Of a DNA stretch of 64,000 nt, positions 50,447 through 62,303 are shown one piece after another. This stretch comes from Gammaproteobacteria bacterium (GTDB lineage: Bacteria > Pseudomonadota > Gammaproteobacteria > VBWC01), in NCBI GenBank assembly GCA_023266115.1, contig JAHFRU010000001.1:62001-126000 (forward strand), given 5' to 3'. The notes beneath the pieces are model-generated. The model had not been told where the DNA came from. It ran no database searches and worked only from the letters and a program-made list of their open reading frames with translations. A program made the translations under genes and the position numbers. Positions within the stretch are counted from its first letter, which is position 1. Every line of letters starts with the position of its first letter.

Positions 50447-52281
50447 TCAGTCCAGTTCGAACTCGTTGCGCCAGTCGCCGGTTTCCGGCCATGGCGGCTG
50501 GTCGCTCTTTTCTAATAACACGTTTTCAAGCACCAGATAATCCATCTCGGTGCGCATGAAGCAGCGATAGGCATCTTCCGGTGCGCCGACAATCGGCTCG
50601 CCGCGCACATTGAATGACGTATTGATCAGTACCGGGCAACCCGTCAGACGATCGAATTCGCCGAGCAGGTGATGGAAGCGCGGATTGGTCGCCTGATGGA
50701 CCGTTTGAATACGGGCCGAATAATCCACATGGGTGATCGCCGGTAATTGTGAACGCGGTACGTTGAGCTTGTCGATCCCGAACAGTTGCTCCTGCTCGCG
50801 GGTCATCATCACCCGCTTGTCATCGCGCACCGATGCCACCAGCAGCATGTACGGACTTTCGCCGTCCATATCGAACCAGTCAGAAACTTTCTCCGCCAGC
50901 ACTGCCGGTGCAAACGGACGGAAGGATTCGCGATACTTGATCTTCAGGTTCATGGTCGATTGCATTTTCGGGCTACGGGCGTCGCCTATGATCGAACGCC
51001 CACCCAGGGCGCGCGGCCCGACTCCATGCGTCCCTGAAACCAGCCGACGACATTTTCCTGCGCCAGCAACGATGCCAGTGCCGGCATCAGTTCGGCGTCC
51101 GCCATTTGTTGATAGCGCGCGCCGACGGAATCCAGGTAGCCGGTAATGGCTTCATTCGAAAACCGCGGGCCCAGATAGGCGCCGGCCATCGCGTCAACCG
51201 CGGTTGCACGGCGCGGCTGTTCGAGATACTGGTGCCAGACAGACAACGCCGCGCCCACTGCGCCACCGGCCGCCGGCTGGATCCAGAGATTGCGGAACAC
51301 CTCTTCCTTCAGCAGCCGGCCGTTCGCGACACAATTCAGCGCGACGCCGCCGGCAAGACAGAGTGCCTCGGTGCCAAGCTCCTTGCGGACGGTGCGCGCG
51401 AGTTTCATCACGACTTCTTCGGTAATCACCTGTATCGAGCGCGCAATATCCATTTCGCGCTGCGTCAGTTGCGCCTCCGGCCGGAGCGGTGGCCCGCCGA
51501 ACAGTTTATCGAAGCGGCGGTTGGTCATTGTCAGTCCGGTCGCGTAATTGAAATACGCCATATCCAGCCGGTAGGTGCCGTCGTCCTTGATGTCGATCAG
51601 ATGATCGCGAATCAGATCGACGTAATTCGGTTCGCCATAGGGTGCCAGCCCCATCAGCTTGTATTCGCCTGAATTGACCTTGAAACCCGTGTAGTAGGTA
51701 AATGCCGAGTACAGCAGGCCAAGTGAATGCGGGAAATCGATCTCCCATTGCGGTGTCAACGTGTTGCCGTCGCCGAGCCATACCGAAGTCGTCGCCCATT
51801 CGCCGACGCCGTCGAGGCAGAGCACGGCGGCGTTCTCGAACGGGCTCGCGAAAAATGCCGAGGCCACGTGCGCCTGGTGATGCTCGGTAAAAAGCAACGG
51901 CGGAAGGTTCTTCACCTTGAGATCGCCAAGCGCCGCCAGCTCGCGCTTCAGGGTCTTTTTCAGGAACAGCTTCTCTTTCAACCAGACCGGCATCGCAGCG
52001 ACAAACGAACGTAATCCCTTGGGCGCGTATGACAGATACGTCTCGAGCAGGCGCTCGAACTTCACCAGTGGCTTGTCGTAGAAGACGACGTAATCGACGT
52101 CGTGTAGCCGGACATTGGCCTGGTCCAGACAAAACCGGATCGCATTGGCCGGAAAGCGCGCATCATGTTTCTTGCGCGAGAAGCGTTCTTCCTGTGCGGC
52201 GGCTGCGACGGCGCCGTCCACGACCAGCGCGGCGGCGCTGTCGTGGTAATACGCGGAAATACCGAGCACGAGTCCGGTCAT
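50447..52281 (-). pseudogene. Carbamoyltransferase (NodU/CmcH family) split by a one-base frameshift near 51016-51020
   Basis: N-terminal ORF 50986-52281 (LGISAYYHDSAAALV...) ends MESGRAPWVGVRS*; adjacent frame restores GPRALGGRSIIGDARSPKMQSTMNLKIKYRESFRPFAPAVL into ORF 50447-50965. Confidence 0.9.
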
Positions 52282-52380
52282 GCTTCAATTCCGGGTGGCG
52301 TTGAAGTGGGAGTCGTCGTTGTTACTGAGAGGGCCACAGCTATCGGGTTAATAACCGCCCAATATAATTGCTCGTGATTT

Positions 52381-52457
52381 TGGTCGGGGTGAGAGGATTT
52401 GAACCTCCGACCCCTGCCTCCCGAAGGCAGTGCTCTACCAGGCTGAGCCACACCCCG
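52381..52457 (-). tRNA. tRNA-Pro (anticodon CGG)
   Basis: CGGGGTGTGGCTCAGCCTGGTAGAGCACTGCCTTCGGGAGGCAGGGGTCGGAGGTTCAAATCCTCTCACCCCGACCA; encoded CCA. Confidence 0.97.
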
Positions 52458-52475
52458 AAACGAAAAATCGCGAAC

Positions 52476-53444
52476 CTAGAAACTGCGCTTCACGGAAAAC
52501 TCGGCCAGGGCATGCAGCGCCTCTTGGTACGGTGAGTCGGGAATCACTGCCAGGGCCGCGGCGGCCTTGCGGGCCTCCTCCTGCGCCGAGCGCGCAGTGT
52601 ACGCCAAGGCACCCGTCGATTCAATCGCCTGGATGACCTTGTCGATGTCATCCCGGCCACCGTTTTCGATGGCGCGGCGGATCAGCGCCGCCTGCGCAGG
52701 GGTACCGGTGCGCATGGCATAGATCAACGGCAAGGTCGGCTTGCCTTCGGCTAGATCGTCACCGACATTTTTACCGGTCTCAGCGGAAGTAGAGCCGTAA
52801 TCGAGTACGTCATCGATCAGCTGGAACGCCGTGCCCAGATGGAGGCCGTAACTGGCCAGGGCCCGCTCTTCGGCGGCCGGGCGATTACAAATCACCGCGC
52901 CGACCTGGGTGGCTGCCTCAAACAGCTTGGCGGTTTTCGACCGGATCACATCCAGGTAGCGCTGTTCTGTGGTGTCGGCGTCGTGACAGTTGAGCAATTG
53001 CAGCACCTCACCGGCGGCAATCGTGTTGGTCGCATGGGCAAGAATCTCCATCACCCGCATGCTGTTGACCTCAACCATCATTTCAAACGCGCGCGAATAC
53101 AGGAAATCACCGACGAGCACCGCCGCCTCGTTACCCCAGATGGCGTTGGCGGTCTTTTGGCCGCGCCGCAGTTCGGAGGCATCGACGACATCGTCGTGCA
53201 GCAGGGTCGCGGTATGGATGAACTCGATAATCGCTGCCAACGCGAGATGATGCGGTCCGTCGTAGCCGTAGGCGCGGCTGGCCAGCAGCACCAGCTGCGG
53301 GCGCAGGCGCTTGCCGCCGCTGTTGACGATGTAGTTTCCGAGCTGGTTAATAAGGATAACGTCGGATCGCAACCGATGATGGATCAGCACGTCAACCGCA
53401 TCCATGTCCGCGGCGATCAACGCGCGCACTGCCGCGAAATCCAT
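52476..53444 (-). CDS. ispB: Octaprenyl diphosphate synthase
   Basis: SGGKRLRPQLVLLASRA, IHTATLLHDDVVDASELRRGQKTANAIWGN, IDDVLDYGS; divergent from rplU. Confidence 0.95.
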   Translation of the reverse strand: MDFAAVRALIAADMDAVDVLIHHRLRSDVILINQLGNYIVNSGGKRLRPQLVLLASRAYGYDGPHHLALAAIIEFIHTATLLHDDVVDASELRRGQKTANAIWGNEAAVLVGDFLYSRAFEMMVEVNSMRVMEILAHATNTIAAGEVLQLLNCHDADTTEQRYLDVIRSKTAKLFEAATQVGAVICNRPAAEERALASYGLHLGTAFQLIDDVLDYGSTSAETGKNVGDDLAEGKPTLPLIYAMRTGTPAQAALIRRAIENGGRDDIDKVIQAIESTGALAYTARSAQEEARKAAAALAVIPDSPYQEALHALAEFSVKRSF

Positions 53445-53678
53445 CGGCTCGGTCGTGCCGGTCTGCTGTTGGGCGACGTAGTGCATGCGCGGCTGCGGAA
53501 ACGGGTGAATTTCAGAGGTAGTGATAACCATCGGTCGGACAAGTATATTTTCTTTTTGCAGGCAAGCAAAGCTCGAAAACTCGCCCCTCACGTTGACCTC
53601 GTCCGGGCAAACGGCTAAAATCCCGCGGTTTCCGCCAGACTACGGTTTTTTCAGCCGAATTTACAGGATCAATCAGCC

Positions 53679-53993
53679 ATGTATGCAGTAATCAAAACGG
53701 GCGGCAAGCAGTATCGGGTCGCCGCTGGCGACACGCTCAAGGTCGAAAAGCTTGTGGCAGACGCCGGTGCCGCGGTCGACCTCAACGAAGTCCTCATGAT
53801 TGCCGATGGCGATAATATCAGTGTAGGCGCCCCGTTTATCAGCGGTGCGAAAGTCACGGCGACGGTCGAATCGCATGGGCGCGGTGACAAGGTCAAGATA
53901 CTCAAGTTTCGCCGCCGCAAGCACTTTCGCAAGCGTATGGGGCACCGCCAGTCATTTACCGAGTTGAAAATCACCGGGATTATGACGGGTTAA
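53679..53993 (+). CDS. rplU: 50S ribosomal protein L21
   Basis: [49 protein letters not shown]. Confidence 0.98.
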   Translation: MYAVIKTGGKQYRVAAGDTLKVEKLVADAGAAVDLNEVLMIADGDNISVGAPFISGAKVTATVESHGRGDKVKILKFRRRKHFRKRMGHRQSFTELKITGIMTG

Positions 53994-54017
53994 GTTTTAA
54001 GGGTGAGGTAGCAAGCA

Positions 54018-54275
54018 ATGGCACATAAAAAAGCAGGTGGTAGCAGCCGTAACGGCCGCGATTCGGAATCCAAACGTTTGGGCGTCAAGCGCTATGGCGG
54101 TGAGCAGGTGCTGGCTGGCAACATCCTGGTCCGTCAGCGCGGTACCCGGTTTCGACCCGGTACCAATGTTGGCTGCGGGCGCGACCACACGTTATTTGCC
54201 AAGGCCGCCGGAACCGTCGTGTTCGAGGTCAAGGGACCGAAGAGTCACAAATACATCAGCGTCCAGTCAAGCTAG
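54018..54275 (+). CDS. rpmA: 50S ribosomal protein L27
   Basis: [29 protein letters not shown]. Confidence 0.98.
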   Translation: MAHKKAGGSSRNGRDSESKRLGVKRYGGEQVLAGNILVRQRGTRFRPGTNVGCGRDHTLFAKAAGTVVFEVKGPKSHKYISVQSS

Positions 54276-54300
54276 GGCGGCTTCCGGTCAGGTAACGAAG

Positions 54301-54328
54301 AAACCCGTCCCCGGACGGGTTTTTTTTG
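54301..54328 (+). terminator. Rho-independent terminator after rpmA
   Basis: AAACCCGTCCCCGGACGGGTTTTTTTT. Confidence 0.9.
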
Positions 54329-54368
54329 CAATTTCACCGGGGGTTTCATTTTTCCCGGATACCGATGA

Positions 54369-55394
<1,026 letters not shown>

Positions 55395-55471
55395 CCGGGG
55401 CGTTCAGGTGTCGCGGAGCAGTCTCAGCGCACCATAGCGCCGGCGTCGGGCAAACGATTACACTGCACGCC

Positions 55472-56599
55472 ATGAGTCAACGACAGAAAATCGCCAACAG
55501 CCGGCGCTGGGTCGTCAAGGTCGGCAGTTCGCTGCTGGCCGGCAACGGCGCCGGGCTGGACCAGGAGTTGATAGCAGCGCTCGCGGTGCAACTCGCGGGC
55601 CTGTCGCGGCGCGGTATTGAAGTAGTGCTGGTGTCCTCGGGCGCGGTGGCCAGCGGCATGAAACGCCTCGGCTGGAAACGCCGGCCGCATGCGGTTTATG
55701 AGCTGCAGGCCGCCGCGGCTGTCGGCCAGATGAGCCTGATCCAGGCGTATGAATCCTGCTTTCAGAAACACGGCATGCATACCGCGCAGATTCTGCTGAC
55801 GCATGATGATCTGTCAGACCGCCGCCGTTATCTCAACGCGCGCAGTACGCTGCGCGAGTTGCTCAAGCTGCGCGTGCTGCCGGTCGTGAACGAAAACGAC
55901 ACCGTCGCAACCGACGAGATTCGTTTCGGCGACAACGATACGCTGGCGGGACTGGTGACGAACCTGATCGAGGCGGACCTGATGGTGCTGCTGACCGATC
56001 AGGCAGGATTCTACGAGCGCGATCCTCGCCAGGACCCGGCCTCGCCGCTGGTGCGCGAGGCGCAGGCCGATGATCCGGCGCTGGAACGCATGGCCGCCTC
56101 CGGTGGCGTCGGCGAGCTCGGCAGTGGTGGCATGCTGACCAAGGTCCGCGCGGCCCGGCTGGCGGCGCGTTCAGGTGCGATGACGGTGATCGCCGCGGGC
56201 CGGGAGCCGAATGTGCTCGACAGCATTGCCGCCGGCAGTGAAACCGGGACATTGTTGCTGCCGGGCAAGGGACCGGTCGCCGCGCGCAAGCAGTGGCTGG
56301 CCGGGCATCTAAAGGTACGCGGCAAGCTGACGCTGGACGCCGGTGCTGTGAAGGTATTGCGCGAATCGGGCCGCAGCCTGCTGCCAGTTGGCGTCAAGGC
56401 CGTAGACGGCGATTTTTCCCGCGGAGAAATAGTGGTCTGTGTGGATGAACAGGGCGCCGAGATCGCCCGCGGCCTGGTCAATTACAATGCGACCGAGGCC
56501 CGCAAGATTATGGGGGCCGCTAGTGATCGGATAGAAGCATTGCTGGGATACGTCGACGAACCGGAGTTGATTCATCGCGATAATCTGGTATTGGTGTGA
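55472..56599 (+). CDS. proB: Glutamate 5-kinase (with PUA domain)
   Basis: [41 protein letters not shown]-terminal PUA. Confidence 0.97.
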   Translation: MSQRQKIANSRRWVVKVGSSLLAGNGAGLDQELIAALAVQLAGLSRRGIEVVLVSSGAVASGMKRLGWKRRPHAVYELQAAAAVGQMSLIQAYESCFQKHGMHTAQILLTHDDLSDRRRYLNARSTLRELLKLRVLPVVNENDTVATDEIRFGDNDTLAGLVTNLIEADLMVLLTDQAGFYERDPRQDPASPLVREAQADDPALERMAASGGVGELGSGGMLTKVRAARLAARSGAMTVIAAGREPNVLDSIAAGSETGTLLLPGKGPVAARKQWLAGHLKVRGKLTLDAGAVKVLRESGRSLLPVGVKAVDGDFSRGEIVVCVDEQGAEIARGLVNYNATEARKIMGAASDRIEALLGYVDEPELIHRDNLVLV

Positions 56600-56610
56600 T
56601 CGCTGGCGGT

Positions 56611-56934
56611 GGCCGGACAGCTTCTTGCGATTGCGACGTCGAAGACTCGGACTAGGTTCAGGCGCAAAAGAAGGCGTTCATTGATGGTCTTGAAATAATA
56701 CTGCCGGTGCTGAACCCGGCGGCTGTGGTTGATATCATCGATCACTGGAACCACCCGCGCGACAGTCTTGCCCATGCAACTGTATTGGGCTCGGTAACCG
56801 ACGCCGCGCTGGTCACATCTCTCCTCGAAACGCTGACAAAAACGCAACGCAGGCGAACGACACAGCCAGCGGCTATCTGAACTGCGTGATCTGATCGTTC
56901 TGAATATGCCGCGACTCGTCAACGCATCTTTCCG
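56611..56934 (+). pseudogene. Decayed paralog fragment of the 58120-60126 gene
   Basis: DVEDSD*VQAQKKAFIDGLE...DHWNHPRDSLAHAT...LRDLIVLNMPRLVNA vs intact DVEDSDEVQAEKQAFIDSLD...DHWDHVRDSLNQAI...VRDLLVLNAQRLIEG; in-frame stop and indels. Confidence 0.88.
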
Positions 56935-57040
56935 GCCTCGTCCGTAGATCCCGCCCCCCGCCGCAGCGACGCCGATATTGCATTCTCCATCAGCAATGCC
57001 ATTTCTTGCCGGTCATGAGACCCGTGTCACACTTTTGTTG

Positions 57041-57065
57041 AAATTGTGACGGCGATCACGAAATT
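57041..57065. promoter_or_regulatory. CRP/Vfr-like operator upstream of 57116
   Basis: AAATTGTGACGGCGATCACGAAATT (TGTGA-N6-TCACG). Confidence 0.55.
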
Positions 57066-57115
57066 TCTGCGAACTATGCAGCTATAACAATTGTGATAAA
57101 ACGGAGGCGTTTTAA

Positions 57116-58120
57116 ATGAGACTAAGTCCTTGTTGTCTCCGGCCGATATTGTTGCTCGGGGCGCTGTTCTACGGGATATATGGGGATCAAGTGTTGAGCG
57201 CCGGTATTACCAAGGGTCAGACGTACTACATACCACCGTCTCAGTTAACGAGGGAGGTGATAGTGACGCAGTTGCACGGATTCAAGTGCTATGATTATCG
57301 CGATCACAATAGGCTTCTTAACTGTCGATTTACTCGTGCCGTGATCGGCCTCATAGGCGACGGTGGACATAACCACGACCCTTTGACTCACCCTCTGATA
57401 TACCCGGTCGGCAGTAGTGTCGGATTCAATGGTATCGATCTCGACGATTCGCCGCTTGGCGTAGAAGGATATACCAATAACGACGTTGCCATTGTGCGCC
57501 ACTCGATGCCGGAGGTCGCAGGAGAAATTCAAATTGAAAGCTACATATATTCACCTCCGCGCTGGGTTTGTGTCACCGACTGTTACACCACGACATCCCA
57601 CCGTTATCTCGATACGCTCGATGTCGGATTGTTGGATGATCTCGTCGAGCTTCCGTCGAATCCCGATATATACATTCGCTGCCCGTTTACCAGCACATGT
57701 ACGCAGGATGGCCCAGGCGTCGATACAAGACACCCTCGGATGTTTTACGGCAAACCCGGATTGGTCGATAGATTAATCACAATGGCAGCATACTACCGGA
57801 ATTATATTCCTCAAGACGTGACTCAAACACTGAGGATCTCGGATATGAATCTTCCGAGAGGGGGGCTTTTCGATATCAGAAAAGAAAATGGCACCTTCGT
57901 TCCTTACAAGCCGCCTCACAAAACGCATCGTCGCGGTACAAGTGCAGATATCAGCTTCCGTGCGTTAGATGGTAATGAGAGTTTCGTAGATAACGAGGTG
58001 GATCAGAAGTTAATTCGTGAGGCAATTTTGTTCGCTGGGTTACGGCGAATTGATGAGGGAGAAAACGAATGTACGGCCGAAAATGCGAAGAAATGCATAC
58101 ACGTCGAGTTCAGCGAGTGA
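57116..58120 (+). CDS. Secreted protein with C-terminal LAS (M15/MepA-like) metallopeptidase-like signature
   Basis: Signal peptide-like N-terminus; HKTHRRGTSADISFR ... KKCIHVEF (H-x(n)-D ... HxE pattern). Confidence 0.6.
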   Translation: MRLSPCCLRPILLLGALFYGIYGDQVLSAGITKGQTYYIPPSQLTREVIVTQLHGFKCYDYRDHNRLLNCRFTRAVIGLIGDGGHNHDPLTHPLIYPVGSSVGFNGIDLDDSPLGVEGYTNNDVAIVRHSMPEVAGEIQIESYIYSPPRWVCVTDCYTTTSHRYLDTLDVGLLDDLVELPSNPDIYIRCPFTSTCTQDGPGVDTRHPRMFYGKPGLVDRLITMAAYYRNYIPQDVTQTLRISDMNLPRGGLFDIRKENGTFVPYKPPHKTHRRGTSADISFRALDGNESFVDNEVDQKLIREAILFAGLRRIDEGENECTAENAKKCIHVEFSE

Positions 58121-60126
58121 TGCATCGCGCACGCGGGTTTGCGTTTCTGGTCACCAGTTTGCTGGTATCTGCTGTGTCGACTGGCGCTCCCGTCGGGCCA
58201 GACGTTTCACATACCGAAGTCGCGGCGAGCGTTACTTACGATTTGTCCACATATACGTACACCTATAAATATGGTGTGACCAGCTTGCCGGCAAATACTG
58301 GTGCGATCACCAGCATTGTCATCGACATAACTACGAAACTTACTACTGATTTAAATATTCCAGACCCTGTTCCTGGTGTGCCTCAGGTAAAGCAGTTTCT
58401 ATTGCAGGAGTTCGACGAAAATGGTGTTCACGTGTTGCCAGTGCATGTGACCGGCGTGACAAACTGGGCAGCGGTTGCTCTTACCATTCAAGGAACGGCT
58501 GGATGGGTGGAGAATAATCCCCGTACTGATGGGCTCGCTCCAGGTCAAAGTGTTTTAGGGTTGACTATGAGATCAAAATACGTGCCTGGATTCCGTGAGC
58601 TTAGAATTCGGCCGGACATCTTCGATTGGAATTTGCTCCCCGACGTGGAAGATTCGGATGAGGTCCAGGCAGAAAAGCAGGCGTTTATCGATAGCCTGGA
58701 CGTAACACTTTATACATTGGGTCCGGTGGGTGTTTTTAACTATTTTGACCACTGGGACCATGTGCGCGACAGTCTGAATCAAGCGATTACGCTCAATTGG
58801 ATTCCGGACGCGGCGCTGGCGAATACGCTGGTATCGCAGTTGGCGGCCGCGCGAACCGCGCTTGATGCGAACGACGGTGTGTCGGCAAAAGCGCTGCTCG
58901 AAACGCTGATCGAGACTGCGACGCAGGCAACGGCTGATCAACGACGCAATGAAGTACGTGATTTGCTCGTGCTGAACGCACAGCGACTCATTGAGGGGGT
59001 TCCGTCGCAGCCGGTCTCTTACGAGCCCTTGTTGAGTCTGACGCCTGCCCGACTGACGCAAGCATTGGGCGAGGAGGCGGCGATCGTCGCCAAGGTCGTT
59101 AATTCCGCCGACCACAATTCACCCGTCCCGAATCAATTGCTGCTTTTTACTGTCACAGAAGGACCGAACGCAGGCGCGATTAATAACGTGGCTTTTACCG
59201 ATAGTGCTGGCGAGGCGACGTTTAACTATGTCGGGACGAAAATCGGGCGCGACACCGTGCTGGTTCGAAACCGCAATACCGGTGAACAGGCCGCGCTGTC
59301 GGAGGCGGCGAAGGTGACATGGTCCGGTGGTGCAGACCTGGTGGTGCCCTATTTCTTTCCTCCGCTACTCCAGGTCGACGCGCCCAGAGACATCACGTTA
59401 AGCGATACCACAAAGAATATCGGAAGCATTCCTGCGGTGGCTACGACCACCCGGTACTACCTGTCCAATACCCCGCCACCTTTCGATTTCGGTAGCGCCA
59501 TCTTGCTCGGGGAGCGGTTTGTGGCTGCGCTGGACCCGAATCAGGAAGACGAGGCCAATGGCCCGTCATATTCCTTGCCTCATGATTTACCACCTGGTCT
59601 GTATTACTTCGCGGCCTGTGCCGACGCCGCCCAGGCAGTGACCGAAGTGGACGAAGAGAACAACTGCTCCTATTCAGAGCTGGGGGCGATCAAGCAGGTC
59701 ACGATAATGCCGGTCAGGGAGCTAACGAATTCGAGTCCGGACTGTACCGCCGCCGTCCCGGGTGTCGGGACGCTGTGGCCTCCGAACCACAAATTGATGG
59801 CTGTAGCCATTCAAGGAATCACCGATCCGGACAATGATGCGGTAACGATCCGCATAGATGCCATCACGCAAGACGAACCTGTCAATGCCAAAGGGGACGG
59901 CAACACTGCGCCTGACGGACTGGGAATCGGTGCAGCCCGGGCGCAGTTACGGGCGGAGCGTTCGGGGAAGGGCAATGGCCGGGTTTATCGCGTCGCCTTT
60001 ACCGCCAATAACGGCAACAGCGGAAGCTGCACCGGGTTTGTGACCGTCGGTGTGCCGCATGATCAGGGCGGGAAGACCACGCCGGTGGATGACGGGCAGA
60101 ACTACGATTCAACGGCGGGTTCTTGA
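58120..60126 (+). CDS. Secreted multidomain protein with Ig-like (Big_1-like) and CARDB-like domains
   Basis: Start MHRARGFAFLVTSLLVSAVSTG (TGATG overlap with upstream stop); TVTEGPNAGAINNVAFTDSAGEATFNYVG; LPPGLYYFAACADAAQAVTEVDEENNC. Confidence 0.75.
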   Translation: MHRARGFAFLVTSLLVSAVSTGAPVGPDVSHTEVAASVTYDLSTYTYTYKYGVTSLPANTGAITSIVIDITTKLTTDLNIPDPVPGVPQVKQFLLQEFDENGVHVLPVHVTGVTNWAAVALTIQGTAGWVENNPRTDGLAPGQSVLGLTMRSKYVPGFRELRIRPDIFDWNLLPDVEDSDEVQAEKQAFIDSLDVTLYTLGPVGVFNYFDHWDHVRDSLNQAITLNWIPDAALANTLVSQLAAARTALDANDGVSAKALLETLIETATQATADQRRNEVRDLLVLNAQRLIEGVPSQPVSYEPLLSLTPARLTQALGEEAAIVAKVVNSADHNSPVPNQLLLFTVTEGPNAGAINNVAFTDSAGEATFNYVGTKIGRDTVLVRNRNTGEQAALSEAAKVTWSGGADLVVPYFFPPLLQVDAPRDITLSDTTKNIGSIPAVATTTRYYLSNTPPPFDFGSAILLGERFVAALDPNQEDEANGPSYSLPHDLPPGLYYFAACADAAQAVTEVDEENNCSYSELGAIKQVTIMPVRELTNSSPDCTAAVPGVGTLWPPNHKLMAVAIQGITDPDNDAVTIRIDAITQDEPVNAKGDGNTAPDGLGIGAARAQLRAERSGKGNGRVYRVAFTANNGNSGSCTGFVTVGVPHDQGGKTTPVDDGQNYDSTAGS

Positions 60127-60235
60127 GACATTCCGCTGGTCAGCGGAAATTCAGGGCGCTTGAAACCAACTAGCGGTCCGCTCTATCCCGGTCCGAACCG
60201 GACCGGGCAGACGATCAGCAGAATGTGACGGGAAA

Positions 60236-60502
60236 CTACAGCGCCTTGATATGGCCGCTGAGGCGGCTCTTATGACGGGCGGCCTTGTTCTTGTGTATCA
60301 GGCCCTTGCGCGCCATCGCGTCCAGCACCGGCACGGCGGTCTTGTAGGCGGCTTCAGCGCTGGTCTTGTCCTTGGCGCCGATCGCCGCGACGACCTTCTT
60401 GGTCACGGTACGCATCTCGGAGCGCTGGCTCGCGTTATGCTGACGATGTTTCTCCGCCTGTCTGGCGCGTTTCTTGGCTTGGGCTGTGTTGGCCAAAATC
60501 AT
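60236..60502 (-). CDS. rpsT: 30S ribosomal protein S20
   Basis: [51 protein letters not shown]. Confidence 0.97.
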   Translation of the reverse strand: MILANTAQAKKRARQAEKHRQHNASQRSEMRTVTKKVVAAIGAKDKTSAEAAYKTAVPVLDAMARKGLIHKNKAARHKSRLSGHIKAL

Positions 60503-60690
60503 CTACTCCGGGGAAATCAAAGGCGCGCAAGTATGCGTAGTTCCGGTTTGCTTGTCAACAATCGGCCGGTGCGATGCGGGTGTCGTCGGTGCACGGGTAA
60601 TCGGCGCGATGCATTATTTGCCCGCTAATCCCCTATACTTGCATACCTTAACGAAAACAATCATCTCAAGATTATCCTGACCAAACACCC

Positions 60691-62241
60691 ATGCCGACGC
60701 ACCTGCTGAAATCCACGCTGAATGTCGGTTCCATGACCTTCCTGTCCCGGATACTCGGCTTCGTCCGGGACGTGGTGATCGCGCGGATGTTCGGTGCCGG
60801 CATGGGGGCCGATGCGTTCTTTGTCGCGTTCAGAATTCCGAATTTCCTGCGCCGCCTGTTTGCGGAAGGGGCGTTCTCGCAGGCCTTCGTGCCCGTGCTG
60901 TCAGAGTACAAGACGCAACGCGAGCATGCCGAGGTCAAGGAGCTGGTGGATCGGGTCACCGGCAGTCTGGGCATCACGCTGCTGGCGGTCACGGCCATCG
61001 GCGTGTTCGCGGCACCGCTGCTCGTCATGGTATTTGCGCCGGGTTTTATCCACATCGAGGACAAATTTGAACTCACCGCGCAGATGCTGCGCATCACGTT
61101 CCCGTATTTGCTGTTCATTGCGCTGACCGCGCTGGCGGGCAGCATTCTGAACGCCTATGGCCGATTCGGCATACCGGCGTTTACGCCGATTTTTCTGAAT
61201 CTCGCGATGATCGGATGCGCGCTGTGGCTGGCGCCGCTGATGGCGGAGCCGGTGATGGCGCTGGCCTGGGGTGTGTTTATCGCCGGTATTGTGCAACTGC
61301 TGTTTCAACTGCCGTTTCTTTATCGGCTGCGCTTGCTGCCGCGGCCGCGGCGCGGCAAGGGCAACGAAGGCGTGCGGCGCATCACCAGGCTGATGCTGCC
61401 GGCGATCTTCGGTTCGTCGGTCGCGCAGATCAATCTGCTGTTCGATACACTGATCGCGTCATTTCTGGTGACCGGCAGCGTCAGCTGGCTGTACTACTCG
61501 GACCGGCTGGTTGAATTTCCGCTGGGGATTTTCGGTATCGCGCTGGCGACCGTGGTACTGCCCAGCCTGTCGCGCAATCATGCCGATGCGTCGGCGGAGG
61601 AATTTTCCGGGACACTCGACTGGGCGCTGCGCTGGGTCATGCTGGTCGGCATTCCCGCGACGACCGGTCTGCTGGTGCTGGCGGGGCCGATGCTCACGAC
61701 GCTGTTTCACTACGGCGAATTCACCGCCCATGATGTGGCCATGGCCACGCGCAGCCTGATGGCCTATTCTCTCGGCCTGCTCGGCTTCATCCTCGTCAAG
61801 GTGCTCGCCACCGGGTTCTATGCCCGGCAGAACACCAAAACGCCGGTCAGGATCGGGGTGATTTCGATGGCCGCGAACATGGTGATGAACGTCGTGTTTG
61901 TATTTCCGCTGGCGCATGCCGGTCTGGCGCTGGCGACGTCGCTGGCGGCATTCCTGAACGCCGCCATGCTGTACTACCACCTGCGCAAGGATCAAAGCTA
62001 TACGCCGCAGGCGGGATGGGGGGTATTTTTACTGCGTGTTCTGGCGGCGACGGCGGTGATGACCGGTGTGTTGTACTGGGGCAGCGGCCATCTCGATCAA
62101 TGGTTGGCGTGGTCATGGCACGAGCGTGCGATGTCGCTGTCGGTCTGGATTGTCGCCGGTGCCTGCGCCTTTTTCGCGAGCCTTTGGCTCAGCGGAATGA
62201 GATGGCGTCACCTGCACATGGCGATACCCGGAAAGCCGTGA
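60691..62241 (+). CDS. murJ: Lipid II flippase MurJ
   Basis: STLNVGSMTFLSRILGFVRDVVIARMFGAGMGADAFFVAFRIPNFLRRLFAEGAFSQAFVPVL. Confidence 0.97.
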   Translation: MPTHLLKSTLNVGSMTFLSRILGFVRDVVIARMFGAGMGADAFFVAFRIPNFLRRLFAEGAFSQAFVPVLSEYKTQREHAEVKELVDRVTGSLGITLLAVTAIGVFAAPLLVMVFAPGFIHIEDKFELTAQMLRITFPYLLFIALTALAGSILNAYGRFGIPAFTPIFLNLAMIGCALWLAPLMAEPVMALAWGVFIAGIVQLLFQLPFLYRLRLLPRPRRGKGNEGVRRITRLMLPAIFGSSVAQINLLFDTLIASFLVTGSVSWLYYSDRLVEFPLGIFGIALATVVLPSLSRNHADASAEEFSGTLDWALRWVMLVGIPATTGLLVLAGPMLTTLFHYGEFTAHDVAMATRSLMAYSLGLLGFILVKVLATGFYARQNTKTPVRIGVISMAANMVMNVVFVFPLAHAGLALATSLAAFLNAAMLYYHLRKDQSYTPQAGWGVFLLRVLAATAVMTGVLYWGSGHLDQWLAWSWHERAMSLSVWIVAGACAFFASLWLSGMRWRHLHMAIPGKP

Positions 62242-62303
62242 CTTGGCAACACAGTGCTTTATAATGTCCCGCCTTTTAATGCCGGCGCGGACGGCAGGTG
62301 ACG

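Noticed and set aside
52381-52457. tRNA-Pro as an integration site for a genomic island
   Set aside because: No duplicated tRNA 3' end or integrase seen in the window.
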